From: Candidatus Tectimicrobiota bacterium
GTDB taxonomy: Bacteria > Tectomicrobia > Entotheonellia > Entotheonellales > Entotheonellaceae
Length of the DNA: 64,000 bases
Direction of reading: 5' to 3'
Assembly: GCA_026005175.1 (NCBI GenBank)
Contig: BPKO01000011.1
Location: forward strand, 62,001-126,000
The notes under the pieces were generated by a model. It saw only the letters and a program-made list of their open reading frames with translations. It searched no databases and was not told the origin of the DNA. Both the position numbers and the translations under genes were made by a program. Positions 33,312-41,404 of the stretch are shown here, one piece after another (position 1 is the stretch's first letter; each line of letters opens with the position of its first letter).

Positions 33312-35726
33312 ATGCCACAGAAGGCGTATATCCGCTGGTTTGCCGAGCTCAGCCTCGACGAGGTGGCCGAGGTGGGAGGCAAAAACGCCTCCCTGGGAGA
33401 GCTGTACCGCGAGCTCACCCCCAAGGGAATCAAGGTGCCCAACGGCTTTGCCATTACCGCCACCGCGTACCGCCGCTTTCTTGAGGCTGCCGGGCTCGAC
33501 ACCCAGATCCGCGACTTGCTGCGCGACCTTGACACCCGCGACATCGCCGACTTACGCCAGCGCGGCCGCCGCGTGCGCCAGGCCATCCTGGCCGCGCCTT
33601 TACCCTCTGACGTGGAAGCGGCCATTCTTGAGGCCTACGACAAGCTCGGCGAGGGCAGCCCCGAGCCCGTGGACGTGGCGGTGCGCAGCAGCGCCACTGC
33701 CGAAGACCTGCCCGACGCCAGCTTTGCGGGGCAGCAAGAGACTTACCTCAACGTGCAAGGGCACACGGCGCTGCTTAGCGCCTGCAAGCGCTGCTTTGCC
33801 TCGCTGTTTACCGACCGTGCCATTTCCTACCGTGCCGACCGCGGCTTCGACCACTTCTCGATTGCCCTCTCGGTGGGCGTGCAGCGCATGGTGCGCTCGG
33901 ACTTGGCCGCTGCCGGGGTGATGTTCACCCTCGACACGGAAACCGGCTTCCGCGATGTGGTGCTCATCAACGCTTCCTACGGCCTGGGCGAGACCGTGGT
34001 GCAGGGCAAAGTAACCCCCGATGAGTACTACGTCTTCAAGCCCACCTTGCGTCAGGGCTACCGGCCCATCCTGCGCAAGAAGCTGGGCAGCAAGGAATTC
34101 AAGCTCGTTTACGACGTGGGTGGCGGGCGCATGGTGCGCGACGTGCCCGTGCCCCTGCACGAGCGCCAGCGCTACGCCCTGAGCGATGACGACATTCTTA
34201 CCCTGGCGCGCTGGGGCTGCCTCATCGAAGACCACTACAGCGCGCGGCGCGGCCGCCCCACGCCCATGGACATCGAGTGGGCCAAGGACGGCCGCAGCGG
34301 CGAGCTCTTCGTGGTGCAGGCGCGGCCAGAGACGGTGCAGGCGCGCAAGTCCCTCGACACGCTAGAGCTCTACCGCCTGGAGCAGCGCGGCCCGGTGCTG
34401 CTGCAAGGCCAGAGCGTCGGCGACAAAATCGCCAGCGGCCCGGTGCGCATCGTCAAAGACGTCAGCCAGCTGCCGGACTTCCAGGAAGGGGAGGTGCTGG
34501 TCACCGACATGACCGACCCCGACTGGGAGCCGGTGATGAAAAAAGCCGCCGCCATCGTCACCAACCGCGGCGGCCGCACCTGCCACGCCGCCATCGTCAG
34601 CCGCGAGCTGGGGCTGCCGGCGGTGGTGGGCACCGAGCGCGCCACCGAGGTGCTGCGCCCGGGCCAGGTGGTGACCGTCTCCTGCGCCGAGGGGAACACC
34701 GGCTACGTCTACGACGGCAAGCTGCCGTTCCGCGTCGAGCGCGTCGACCTCAAGGGGCTGCCGCGGCCCAAGACGCAGGTGATGATGAACGTGGGCAACC
34801 CGGAAAATGCCTTTGCCTTATCCTTTTTGCCCAACGACGGCGTGGGCCTGGCGCGCGAGGAGTTCATCATCAGCACGTATATCGGCATCCACCCCCTGGC
34901 TCTGCTCGAGTACGACCGCCTCGACGACGCGGCGCTTAAAGCCGAGATCGACCGCCGCACCGCCGGCTACCAGGACAAGCCGCAGTTTTTCGTCGACCGC
35001 CTGGCCGAAGGCGTGGCCATGATCGCCGCCGCCTTTTATCCCAAAGACGTCATCGTGCGCCTGAGCGACTTCAAGTCCAACGAGTACGCCAACCTCCTTG
35101 GCGGCCGGCGCTACGAGCCAGAAGAAGAAAACCCCATGCTGGGCTTTCGCGGCGCTTCGCGCTACTACGACCCGCGCTACCGCGAGGGCTTTGCCCTGGA
35201 GTGCCGCGCCATGCGCAAGGTGCGCCAGGAAATGGGGCTGACCAACGTCAAGCTGATGATTCCCTTCTGCCGCACCGTGGAAGAGGCGCGGCGGGTGCAG
35301 GAAGAGATGGCCCGCCACGGCCTGCGCCGCGGCGAGGAGGGGCTGGAGCTCTACGTGATGTGCGAGATCCCGAGCAACGTCATCCTCGCCGACGCCTTTG
35401 CCGAGGTCTTCGACGGCTTCTCCATCGGCTCCAACGACCTGACGCAGCTGGTGCTGGGGGTGGACCGCGACTCGGGCCTGGTGGCCCACCTTTTTGACGA
35501 GCGCAATCCGGCAGTAAAGCGCATGATTGCCAGCGTCATCGGCACCGCCAAGGCCAAAGGCCGCAAAATCGGCATCTGCGGCCAGGCGCCCAGCGATTAT
35601 CCCGACTTTGCGCAGTTTCTCGTCGAGCAAGGCATCGACAGCATCTCCCTCAACCCCGATGCCGTGCTCAAGACCACGCTGGCCATTCTGGAAATGGAAA
35701 AACGGCTGGCAGCCAAGAGCGCCTGA
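33312..35726 (+). CDS. ppsA: Phosphoenolpyruvate synthase
   Basis: The 804-residue protein has the three PpsA domains: ATP-grasp (residues 1-360, AEVGGKNASLGELYREL, VRSSATAEDLPDASFAGQQE), the swivelling phosphohistidine domain (catalytic His in GGRTCHAAIVSRELGLPAV) and the C-terminal TIM barrel (MIPFCRTVEEA, FSIGSNDLTQLVLGVDRD). It makes PEP from pyruvate and ATP. Its presence in one operon with PFK and aldolase means glycolytic and gluconeogenic enzymes are induced together, as seen in stress regulons rather than carbon-source operons. Confidence 0.95.
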   Translation: MPQKAYIRWFAELSLDEVAEVGGKNASLGELYRELTPKGIKVPNGFAITATAYRRFLEAAGLDTQIRDLLRDLDTRDIADLRQRGRRVRQAILAAPLPSDVEAAILEAYDKLGEGSPEPVDVAVRSSATAEDLPDASFAGQQETYLNVQGHTALLSACKRCFASLFTDRAISYRADRGFDHFSIALSVGVQRMVRSDLAAAGVMFTLDTETGFRDVVLINASYGLGETVVQGKVTPDEYYVFKPTLRQGYRPILRKKLGSKEFKLVYDVGGGRMVRDVPVPLHERQRYALSDDDILTLARWGCLIEDHYSARRGRPTPMDIEWAKDGRSGELFVVQARPETVQARKSLDTLELYRLEQRGPVLLQGQSVGDKIASGPVRIVKDVSQLPDFQEGEVLVTDMTDPDWEPVMKKAAAIVTNRGGRTCHAAIVSRELGLPAVVGTERATEVLRPGQVVTVSCAEGNTGYVYDGKLPFRVERVDLKGLPRPKTQVMMNVGNPENAFALSFLPNDGVGLAREEFIISTYIGIHPLALLEYDRLDDAALKAEIDRRTAGYQDKPQFFVDRLAEGVAMIAAAFYPKDVIVRLSDFKSNEYANLLGGRRYEPEEENPMLGFRGASRYYDPRYREGFALECRAMRKVRQEMGLTNVKLMIPFCRTVEEARRVQEEMARHGLRRGEEGLELYVMCEIPSNVILADAFAEVFDGFSIGSNDLTQLVLGVDRDSGLVAHLFDERNPAVKRMIASVIGTAKAKGRKIGICGQAPSDYPDFAQFLVEQGIDSISLNPDAVLKTTLAILEMEKRLAAKSA

Positions 35727-35728
35727 GC

Positions 35729-37558
35729 TTACCGCAGCAGTTCCTGCGCCGCCGCAGCCGCCAGGCCCTGGCGCACCGCGGCGGCTTCTAGCCGCCGGTC
35801 GACCACCAGGGGGCGCAGGGGCAGGTGGCGGCGCTGCGTGGCTTCGATGTGCTGTGCCAGGGCCTCGAGGCCGTGCTCCCGCAAGGCGCGCAGCAGCGCC
35901 TCCAGGGTGTCGAGGCCACTGAGCACCGGCCACAAGTCGCGCAGCGCCGGCAGCAGGCGGCGCATCGGGGGGCTGGCCAGGAGCTGCGCGCTCAGCTCGC
36001 GGCGCAGGGCGTCGTAGTAGGCGTGCGGCGCCGGCAGCAGGGTCTCGGGCCAAGAGAGAAAGACCTCCACCGACCAGCCGCCGCGCTCGAGGGGAGAAAG
36101 CGGCGCGCCGACCCAGCGCTGCCAGGGCAGTGCCTGCGGCGGCCGCGGGGCCGGGGCGGCGGGCATGACCGGCGCCACAGGCCGGAGGGCTGGCACCGTC
36201 GGGGTGAGGCGCTCCACGGTAAGCGCGCACAGGGCAGCGAGGGTGAGCCCGGCCAGCGCCGGGCGCAGCAGCGCCGCTGGCCGGCGCGGTGCCAGCGCCG
36301 CCCGCCCCCGCTGCAGCAGGCGCCGCCAGGCCGGCAAGGGGGCCGGCAAGGCCCGCAGCCGCACGAGCAAGGCTTCGGCGTCCCCGCGGCGCCGGGGCAG
36401 GCAGCACAGCTCGAGGACGTGTTGCGCCTGTCGGCCTAGGCAAAGCCGCAAGGGCTGATGCCTGGCGGCGGCCAGCGGCACCACCGCCAGGCGCAGCTCC
36501 CCTTCCTCGTCCTCGCCGATAATCTCCAGGTAGCCGGTGTCAGGGGGCAAGGGGTACCAGCCCACCGCTTCGGCTGCGGGATCAAAGGCACCCTGGGCCT
36601 GGCCGTCGGCAAAGAGCCGCAGCACGCCGGCGCTGAACGCCGCGCGGCGCCGGCGGTTGTGGGCCAGGGCATGCTGCATGGCCACCAGGGCGTCGGGGCT
36701 CAGCGGCGCCGGGGCAAAGCGGGCCCCTGGCGCGGCATCTTGCCCCTGCCCGCACGCTGGAAACACCGGCACTTCGAGTTGCTCGTCAGGATCGCGCAGC
36801 GACACAGCCTTTCCCTTTGTTGCGTGATTGTACGCGCGCACCAGCCGCGCCAGTCCGGCACAGTCGGTGTCGATGAGGGCGTGCAGGCGCTTCCACTCCA
36901 GCCGCGGGTCGGCATCGCTAAAGAGCGCCAGCACCGACTCCGTGGGCCGCAGGTGCGGCGTTTGCCACGGGGTGAAAAGGGCCAGGGCGGCCAGCACCAG
37001 CTCGTGTTCGGCGGCGGTGGGCGGCCGCGTGTGCACTTTTTTTTCGCCGTAGGGCGCCTTGCGCACCATTTCGAGCTGCGGAAAGCGCCGCGCAATCTCC
37101 TCGAGCCGGTAGCCGTTGATGCGCCGGATGTTGCCCCGATCAAAGAGGTCCGGCGCCAGGGCCCAGATCTGCTCGGGCCGGTACTGGTAGAGGTGGCAGC
37201 CCAGCCCCACCGCGGCGTGGCACGCCTTGCGGTCCATCGTCTTCCACACCAGCAGCTTGACGTACCGCACCAGCAGGTCTTCAGCGCCAGGCTCGTAGAC
37301 ATTGCCCGGAATGGCCTTGGTCTGGCTCTCCTGGTCGCGCTCCCAGCGCTCCGAGACGCAAAACACGCTGGCCTGCAAGCACTGCCGGCGCGACAGGCGC
37401 AGCTTGTACGAACTGGCCGCCCGCCGCCGCGCCTGCGTACCGTAAAGCACACTTAGCCAGTCACAGGCGTCGTAAGTGATGCGCTGGGCGGTCTGCCGCT
37501 CGGGGTGCAGGCAGTAGGCCAGGGCAAAGGCCCGCTGCATGTCGCCGGCGGTGAGCAT
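35729..37558 (-). CDS. Large protein of unknown function with one transmembrane helix
   Basis: The 609-residue protein is not recognised. The N-terminal third is compact and cysteine-containing (YDACDWLSVLYGTQ, CLQASVFCVSERWERD, CHAAVGLGCHLYQYRPEQIW). A hydrophobic helix lies near residue 425 (LLRPALAGLTLAALCALTVE), followed by a proline-rich linker and a helical C-terminal domain. It ends 3 bases from the convergent PEP synthase stop. The full-length open frame and consistent Leu/Ala/Arg composition support a real gene. Confidence 0.65.
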   Translation of the reverse strand: MLTAGDMQRAFALAYCLHPERQTAQRITYDACDWLSVLYGTQARRRAASSYKLRLSRRQCLQASVFCVSERWERDQESQTKAIPGNVYEPGAEDLLVRYVKLLVWKTMDRKACHAAVGLGCHLYQYRPEQIWALAPDLFDRGNIRRINGYRLEEIARRFPQLEMVRKAPYGEKKVHTRPPTAAEHELVLAALALFTPWQTPHLRPTESVLALFSDADPRLEWKRLHALIDTDCAGLARLVRAYNHATKGKAVSLRDPDEQLEVPVFPACGQGQDAAPGARFAPAPLSPDALVAMQHALAHNRRRRAAFSAGVLRLFADGQAQGAFDPAAEAVGWYPLPPDTGYLEIIGEDEEGELRLAVVPLAAARHQPLRLCLGRQAQHVLELCCLPRRRGDAEALLVRLRALPAPLPAWRRLLQRGRAALAPRRPAALLRPALAGLTLAALCALTVERLTPTVPALRPVAPVMPAAPAPRPPQALPWQRWVGAPLSPLERGGWSVEVFLSWPETLLPAPHAYYDALRRELSAQLLASPPMRRLLPALRDLWPVLSGLDTLEALLRALREHGLEALAQHIEATQRRHLPLRPLVVDRRLEAAAVRQGLAAAAAQELLR

Positions 37559-37780
37559 GGGCGCCCTCCCTCTTGCCCCTTAGACGCCATGAATGTAGCG
37601 CGCCAGGCAGCAGCCGCCAAGCCCGGCGCGTGTCATTTTGGTCACCAAACGGAGACAGACTGCCGTGCGGTCCTGGCGGCCATGCGTTAGATCTCTGCGG
37701 CGGTGGCACCGGCCGAAGGGGAGTGCACGGCCGGTGCAGGCCCTGTCCACCGCGACCAGCCCCGTGCAAAGGAGCCTGAC

Positions 37781-38305
37781 ATGCCGCGCATCGAGCTCAA
37801 AGTCGCTATCCTCATCGCCCAGGTCGTTCCCCACCCTCGCCCGAAGAGGCGCCGCCGCCGCGCGCTGCCGGGCCCGCGCGCCGCCCATCGGGGCCGCGCC
37901 CGCCGCCGGCGGGCAACCCGGCGGCAGCCTGAGGGCATTTTTGGCATGGCGGCGGAGGCCTACGCGGCGGCAGTGCGCGCCTGCGGCTGGGAAGCCACCC
38001 ACCGCCAGGTGCTCCGCGAGCTCAAAGGGACCCTGGCGCAGCACCTCGGTCCCCTAGCCGACCCGGCAGAGCTGGCCGAGCAGGCTTACTGGCTGCAGTG
38101 GCTGGTACTCGCCGCTGCCTGGAGCGAGCTGCCGCCCGCTGCCCGCCCCACTCCTGAGCGCCTTGACGCCCTTTTCTGCGAGGTCTTTGGCGCCCTTGGC
38201 CACGCGGTGGTCAACCGCCGGCACCGCGAGAAAGCCACCCGGGTGCTTTACGAAGCGGAGACCATCGTGGCCCGCGCCCTCGACGCCGAAGGCGGGCGCG
38301 GCTGA
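37781..38305 (+). CDS. Conserved-looking protein with a highly basic N-terminus
   Basis: 174 residues: a short hydrophobic start (MPRIELKVAILIAQVV), an Arg-rich stretch (residues 20-48, nucleic-acid-binding in character) and a helical acidic domain (YAAAVRACGWEATHRQVLRE; ALGHAVVNRRHREKATRVLY). RBS AAAGGAG precedes the ATG. No family recognised. It precedes the P-ATPase control region. Confidence 0.55.
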   Translation: MPRIELKVAILIAQVVPHPRPKRRRRRALPGPRAAHRGRARRRRATRRQPEGIFGMAAEAYAAAVRACGWEATHRQVLRELKGTLAQHLGPLADPAELAEQAYWLQWLVLAAAWSELPPAARPTPERLDALFCEVFGALGHAVVNRRHREKATRVLYEAETIVARALDAEGGRG

Positions 38306-38353
38306 GCGCCCCTTCCCTTGTCCCGCCCAGCGTGACGCCCTGCACGGGCAGCG

Positions 38354-38364
38354 GACAGGTTGTC
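38354..38364. promoter_or_regulatory. GACA-N3-TGTC upstream activator site
   Basis: GACAGGTTGTC lies 89 bases before the sigma-54 promoter at 38453; a degenerate second half-site (GACGCCCTGCA) starts 21 bases further upstream. Confidence 0.6.
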
Positions 38365-38452
38365 CGCCCTGGGTTCTCTTACGGGCTCGCAAGGCAGCGG
38401 CGCATCGCCGTTTCTCTGTGCCGGAGAGACCTGCCGCCGGCGATGGCAGGGC

Positions 38453-38468
38453 TGGCACGGAAGTTGCT
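38453..38468 (+). promoter_or_regulatory. Sigma-54 promoter for the P-ATPase operon
   Basis: TGGCACGGAAGTTGCT matches the sigma-54 consensus at every conserved base, with 8 bases between TGG and TTGC. Confidence 0.8.
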
Positions 38469-38527
38469 CAATACCCGGCAAGAGTGACCGGGCTTTGCTC
38501 CCCGCGTCTTGGCACAAAAGGGACGGC

Positions 38528-38629
38528 ATGAGCGAAGGGCACCTGGGCGCCACTGCCGCGGCGGTGCTGGCCCTGGCGGCAGCCCCGGTGCTCATTGTGC
38601 CCCTGCACCGCCACGCCCCCACGGCCTGA
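38528..38629 (+). CDS. Putative 33-residue membrane peptide
   Basis: The first open frame after the sigma-54 promoter: SEGHLGATAAAVLALAAAPV then a short HRH-containing tail. It has a hydrophobic helix and an AAAAGGGA site 5 bases before the ATG. It ends 17 bases before the P-ATPase start. It could be a small pump subunit or a leader peptide. Confidence 0.4.
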   Translation: MSEGHLGATAAAVLALAAAPVLIVPLHRHAPTA

Positions 38630-38646
38630 AAAGGAGGAATACCCCG

Positions 38647-41370
38647 ATGGCCACCGCCACTGCGCCTCGCACTGCGGCGCCGCCCTGGCACGCCCTGGCT
38701 CCGACAGACGTCGTGGCGCAGCTGCACACCGACCCCGTGCGGGGCCTGGAGCGTGCCGAGGCGCGGCGCCGCCTAGTGCAGTACGGCCGCAACGTGCTGC
38801 AGACCAGCCGGGTGACGCCGTGGTACGGGGTGCTGGCCCGCCAGTTTGTCGATGTTCTTATTGTCATTTTGCTCCTCGCCGCCGCCATCTCCCTGCTGCT
38901 GGGCGAGGTGACCGACGCCGTAACCATCCTGGCCATCGTAGGGCTCAACGGCCTGCTGGGCTTCGTGCAGGAGTGGAAAGCCGAGCAGGCCCTCGCGGCG
39001 CTGCAGCGCCTGCTGGCGCCACGCTGCCGCGTGGTGCGTGACGGCCGCGAGCAGGACTTAGAAGCCGCGCAGCTCGTCCCCGGCGACCTCGTCGTGCTCG
39101 ACACCGGCGACCGCGTGCCCGCCGACGTGCGGCTGCTTGCCGCCGTAAACCTGCGCGTTGACGAGTCGGCCCTCACCGGCGAGTCGGCGCCCGTAAGCAA
39201 GAGCCCGGAAGCCGTGCCGCCGGAGACGCCGCTGGCCGAGCGCCGCGGCATGGTCTGGATGGGCACCGCGGTGACCAACGGCCGTGCCCGCGGCGTGGTG
39301 GTGGCCACCGGCATGGCCACCGAGTTTGGCCGCATCGCGCAGCTGACGGCGGCGGTGGGAGAAGAGCGCACGCCCCTGCAGCGCAAGCTGGCCGTCCTGG
39401 GTATGCAGCTGGGCCTTTTTGCCGTTGGCATCTCGGTCCTGGTGGCCGCTGCCGGCTGGCTCGCCGGCAAGCCGCTGCTGGAGATGTTCCTCACCGGCGT
39501 CTCCCTGGCGGTGGCGGTGGTTCCCGAAGGCCTGCCGGCGGTGGTCACCATCACCCTGGCCTTGGGCGTCCGCGCCATGGTGCGGCGCCGCGCCCTGCTG
39601 CGGCGCCTGCAGGCGGCCGAAACCCTGGGCGCGGCCACCGTCATCTGCACCGACAAGACCGGCACCCTGACGCAAAACGAGATGACCGTACAGCGCCTCT
39701 GGCTGCCCAGCGGTGAGGTGGAGGTCACCGGCGTCGGCTACACCCCCAGCGGCCGCTTCCTGCGCCAGGGGAAGCCCCTTGAACCGCAGCAGCACCCCGA
39801 GCTGCTGGCCCTGCTGGAAGCCGGCTGGCGCTGCAACCATGCCCGCCTGGTGCAGGACGCCGAGGGGTGGCACCAGATCGGCGAGCCCACGGAAGCAGCA
39901 CTGCTCGTCGCTGCGGCCAAGGCCGGCTTCCCCCTGGACAAACCGGAAGCGGCGGTGGCGGAGTTTTCCTTCAACTCGGCGCGCAAGCGCATGACAGTGA
40001 TCGAGGCGCGTCCCGAAGGCCCCGTGGCGTTTGTCAAAGGCGCCCCGGAGGTCATCCTGCCGCGCTGCACCACCATCCAGGCAAGCAGCGGCACGCGCCC
40101 CCTGACGCCGCAGGAGCGCGCCGCCTGCGAGCAGGCCTACACCGCCATGGCCGAGGCGGGCCTGCGCACCCTGGCCCTGGCCCGCCGCCTCCTGCCCCCT
40201 GACCTCCCCTGGCACGAGGACGCCGTGGAGCAAGCGCTCACCTTGCTCGGGGTGGTGGGCCTCATCGACCCGCCGCGGCCCGAGGTGCCGGCGGCGGTGC
40301 AGCTGGCCCGCACCGCCGGCATCCGCGTCCTCATGGTCACCGGCGATGCCCCGGGCACGGCGCTGGCCATTGCCCGCCGCATCGGGCTGCACGTCGCGCG
40401 CGCCCTCACCGGGCAGGAGCTCGAGGCCTTGGACGACGAGGCACTGCGCCAAATCCTGCAGCAAGACGTGCTCTTTGCCCGCACCACCCCGGAGCAAAAG
40501 CTGCGCCTTGTTACCCTGCTACAGGCCATGGGCCACGTGGTGGCCATGACCGGCGACGGCGTCAACGATGCCCCGGCCTTGAAAAAAGCCGACGTCGGCA
40601 TTGCCATGGGCTTGCGCGGCACCGAGGTGGCCCGCGGTGCCGCGGACATGATCCTTACCGACGACAACTTTGCTTCCATCGTGGCCGCGGTGGAAGAAGG
40701 CCGGCGGCAGTACGACAACATCCAGAAGTTCGTGCGCTACTTGCTGTCGGCCAACACGGGCGAAATCGCGGCCGTCTTTGCCAACGTCCTGCTGGGCGGC
40801 CCGCTCATCCTGCTGCCGGTGCAGATCCTGTGGATGAACCTGGTCACCGACGGCGTGTCGGCGGTGGCCCTGGGGGTGGAGCCGGCCGAGGCCGGCCTCA
40901 TGCAGCGGCCGCCGCGGCGCCGCGAGGCGCCGGTGCTCGACCGCCAGGGTATTTTGACCATTCTGCTGCTGGGCGGCTACATGGGCGGCGTTGCCCTGGG
41001 GCTGTTCCAGTACGCCCTCGACCACGCCCCGTCTCTGGCCTGGGCGCGCTCCTTGGCCTTTACCGGCCTGGTGGTCATGCAGCAAGTCAACGCGCTCAAC
41101 TTCCGCACCCTGCGGGCTCCGCTGGCGGCCGTTGGCGCCTTCAGCAACCCGTGGCTGTTGCTGGCGGTGCTGAGCATGCTGGGCCTGCAGGCGGCCGCCA
41201 TATACCTGCCCTTCTTGCAGCGTGCCTTTCACACCGCCCCTCTGGCTTGGACAGACTGGGCGCTGCTGGGGGCGGTGGCGGCACCGCTTTTTTTGGTCAC
41301 AGAGGCGCTCAAAAGGTGGCGCTGGCGGCGGCGCAGGCCGGTGTTTGACAACCCGCCTGCGGTTGCTTAG
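38647..41370 (+). CDS. Calcium-type P-type ATPase (P2A-like)
   Basis: The 907-residue pump has the phosphorylation site ICTDKTGTLTQNEM (D336), the actuator loop LTGESAPVSKS, the hinge TGDGVNDAPALKKADVG, and the M4 motif PEGLP. M6 reads NLVTDGVSAVALGVEP with the Asn and Asp used by SERCA-type pumps, which favours Ca2+ (or Mn2+) export over Na+/K+. ATG 38647 follows AAAAGGAGGAAT. It leads a run with B12-dependent RNR and LdhA under the sigma-54 promoter at 38453. Confidence 0.92.
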   Translation: MATATAPRTAAPPWHALAPTDVVAQLHTDPVRGLERAEARRRLVQYGRNVLQTSRVTPWYGVLARQFVDVLIVILLLAAAISLLLGEVTDAVTILAIVGLNGLLGFVQEWKAEQALAALQRLLAPRCRVVRDGREQDLEAAQLVPGDLVVLDTGDRVPADVRLLAAVNLRVDESALTGESAPVSKSPEAVPPETPLAERRGMVWMGTAVTNGRARGVVVATGMATEFGRIAQLTAAVGEERTPLQRKLAVLGMQLGLFAVGISVLVAAAGWLAGKPLLEMFLTGVSLAVAVVPEGLPAVVTITLALGVRAMVRRRALLRRLQAAETLGAATVICTDKTGTLTQNEMTVQRLWLPSGEVEVTGVGYTPSGRFLRQGKPLEPQQHPELLALLEAGWRCNHARLVQDAEGWHQIGEPTEAALLVAAAKAGFPLDKPEAAVAEFSFNSARKRMTVIEARPEGPVAFVKGAPEVILPRCTTIQASSGTRPLTPQERAACEQAYTAMAEAGLRTLALARRLLPPDLPWHEDAVEQALTLLGVVGLIDPPRPEVPAAVQLARTAGIRVLMVTGDAPGTALAIARRIGLHVARALTGQELEALDDEALRQILQQDVLFARTTPEQKLRLVTLLQAMGHVVAMTGDGVNDAPALKKADVGIAMGLRGTEVARGAADMILTDDNFASIVAAVEEGRRQYDNIQKFVRYLLSANTGEIAAVFANVLLGGPLILLPVQILWMNLVTDGVSAVALGVEPAEAGLMQRPPRRREAPVLDRQGILTILLLGGYMGGVALGLFQYALDHAPSLAWARSLAFTGLVVMQQVNALNFRTLRAPLAAVGAFSNPWLLLAVLSMLGLQAAAIYLPFLQRAFHTAPLAWTDWALLGAVAAPLFLVTEALKRWRWRRRRPVFDNPPAVA

Positions 41371-41404
41371 TGTTGTACAGAGGCTTGCGGCAAGGAGCGG
41401 TCTC

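Noticed and set aside
31949-33625. 558-codon minus-strand frame opposite PFK and PEP synthase
   Set aside because: No protein-like composition; it mirrors the codon bias of the plus-strand genes.
37637-37649. Palindrome TTTGGTCACCAAA upstream of the unknown 609-residue gene
   Set aside because: A perfect 13-base palindrome, but it occurs once, is far from any promoter I can place, and cannot be tied to a regulator.
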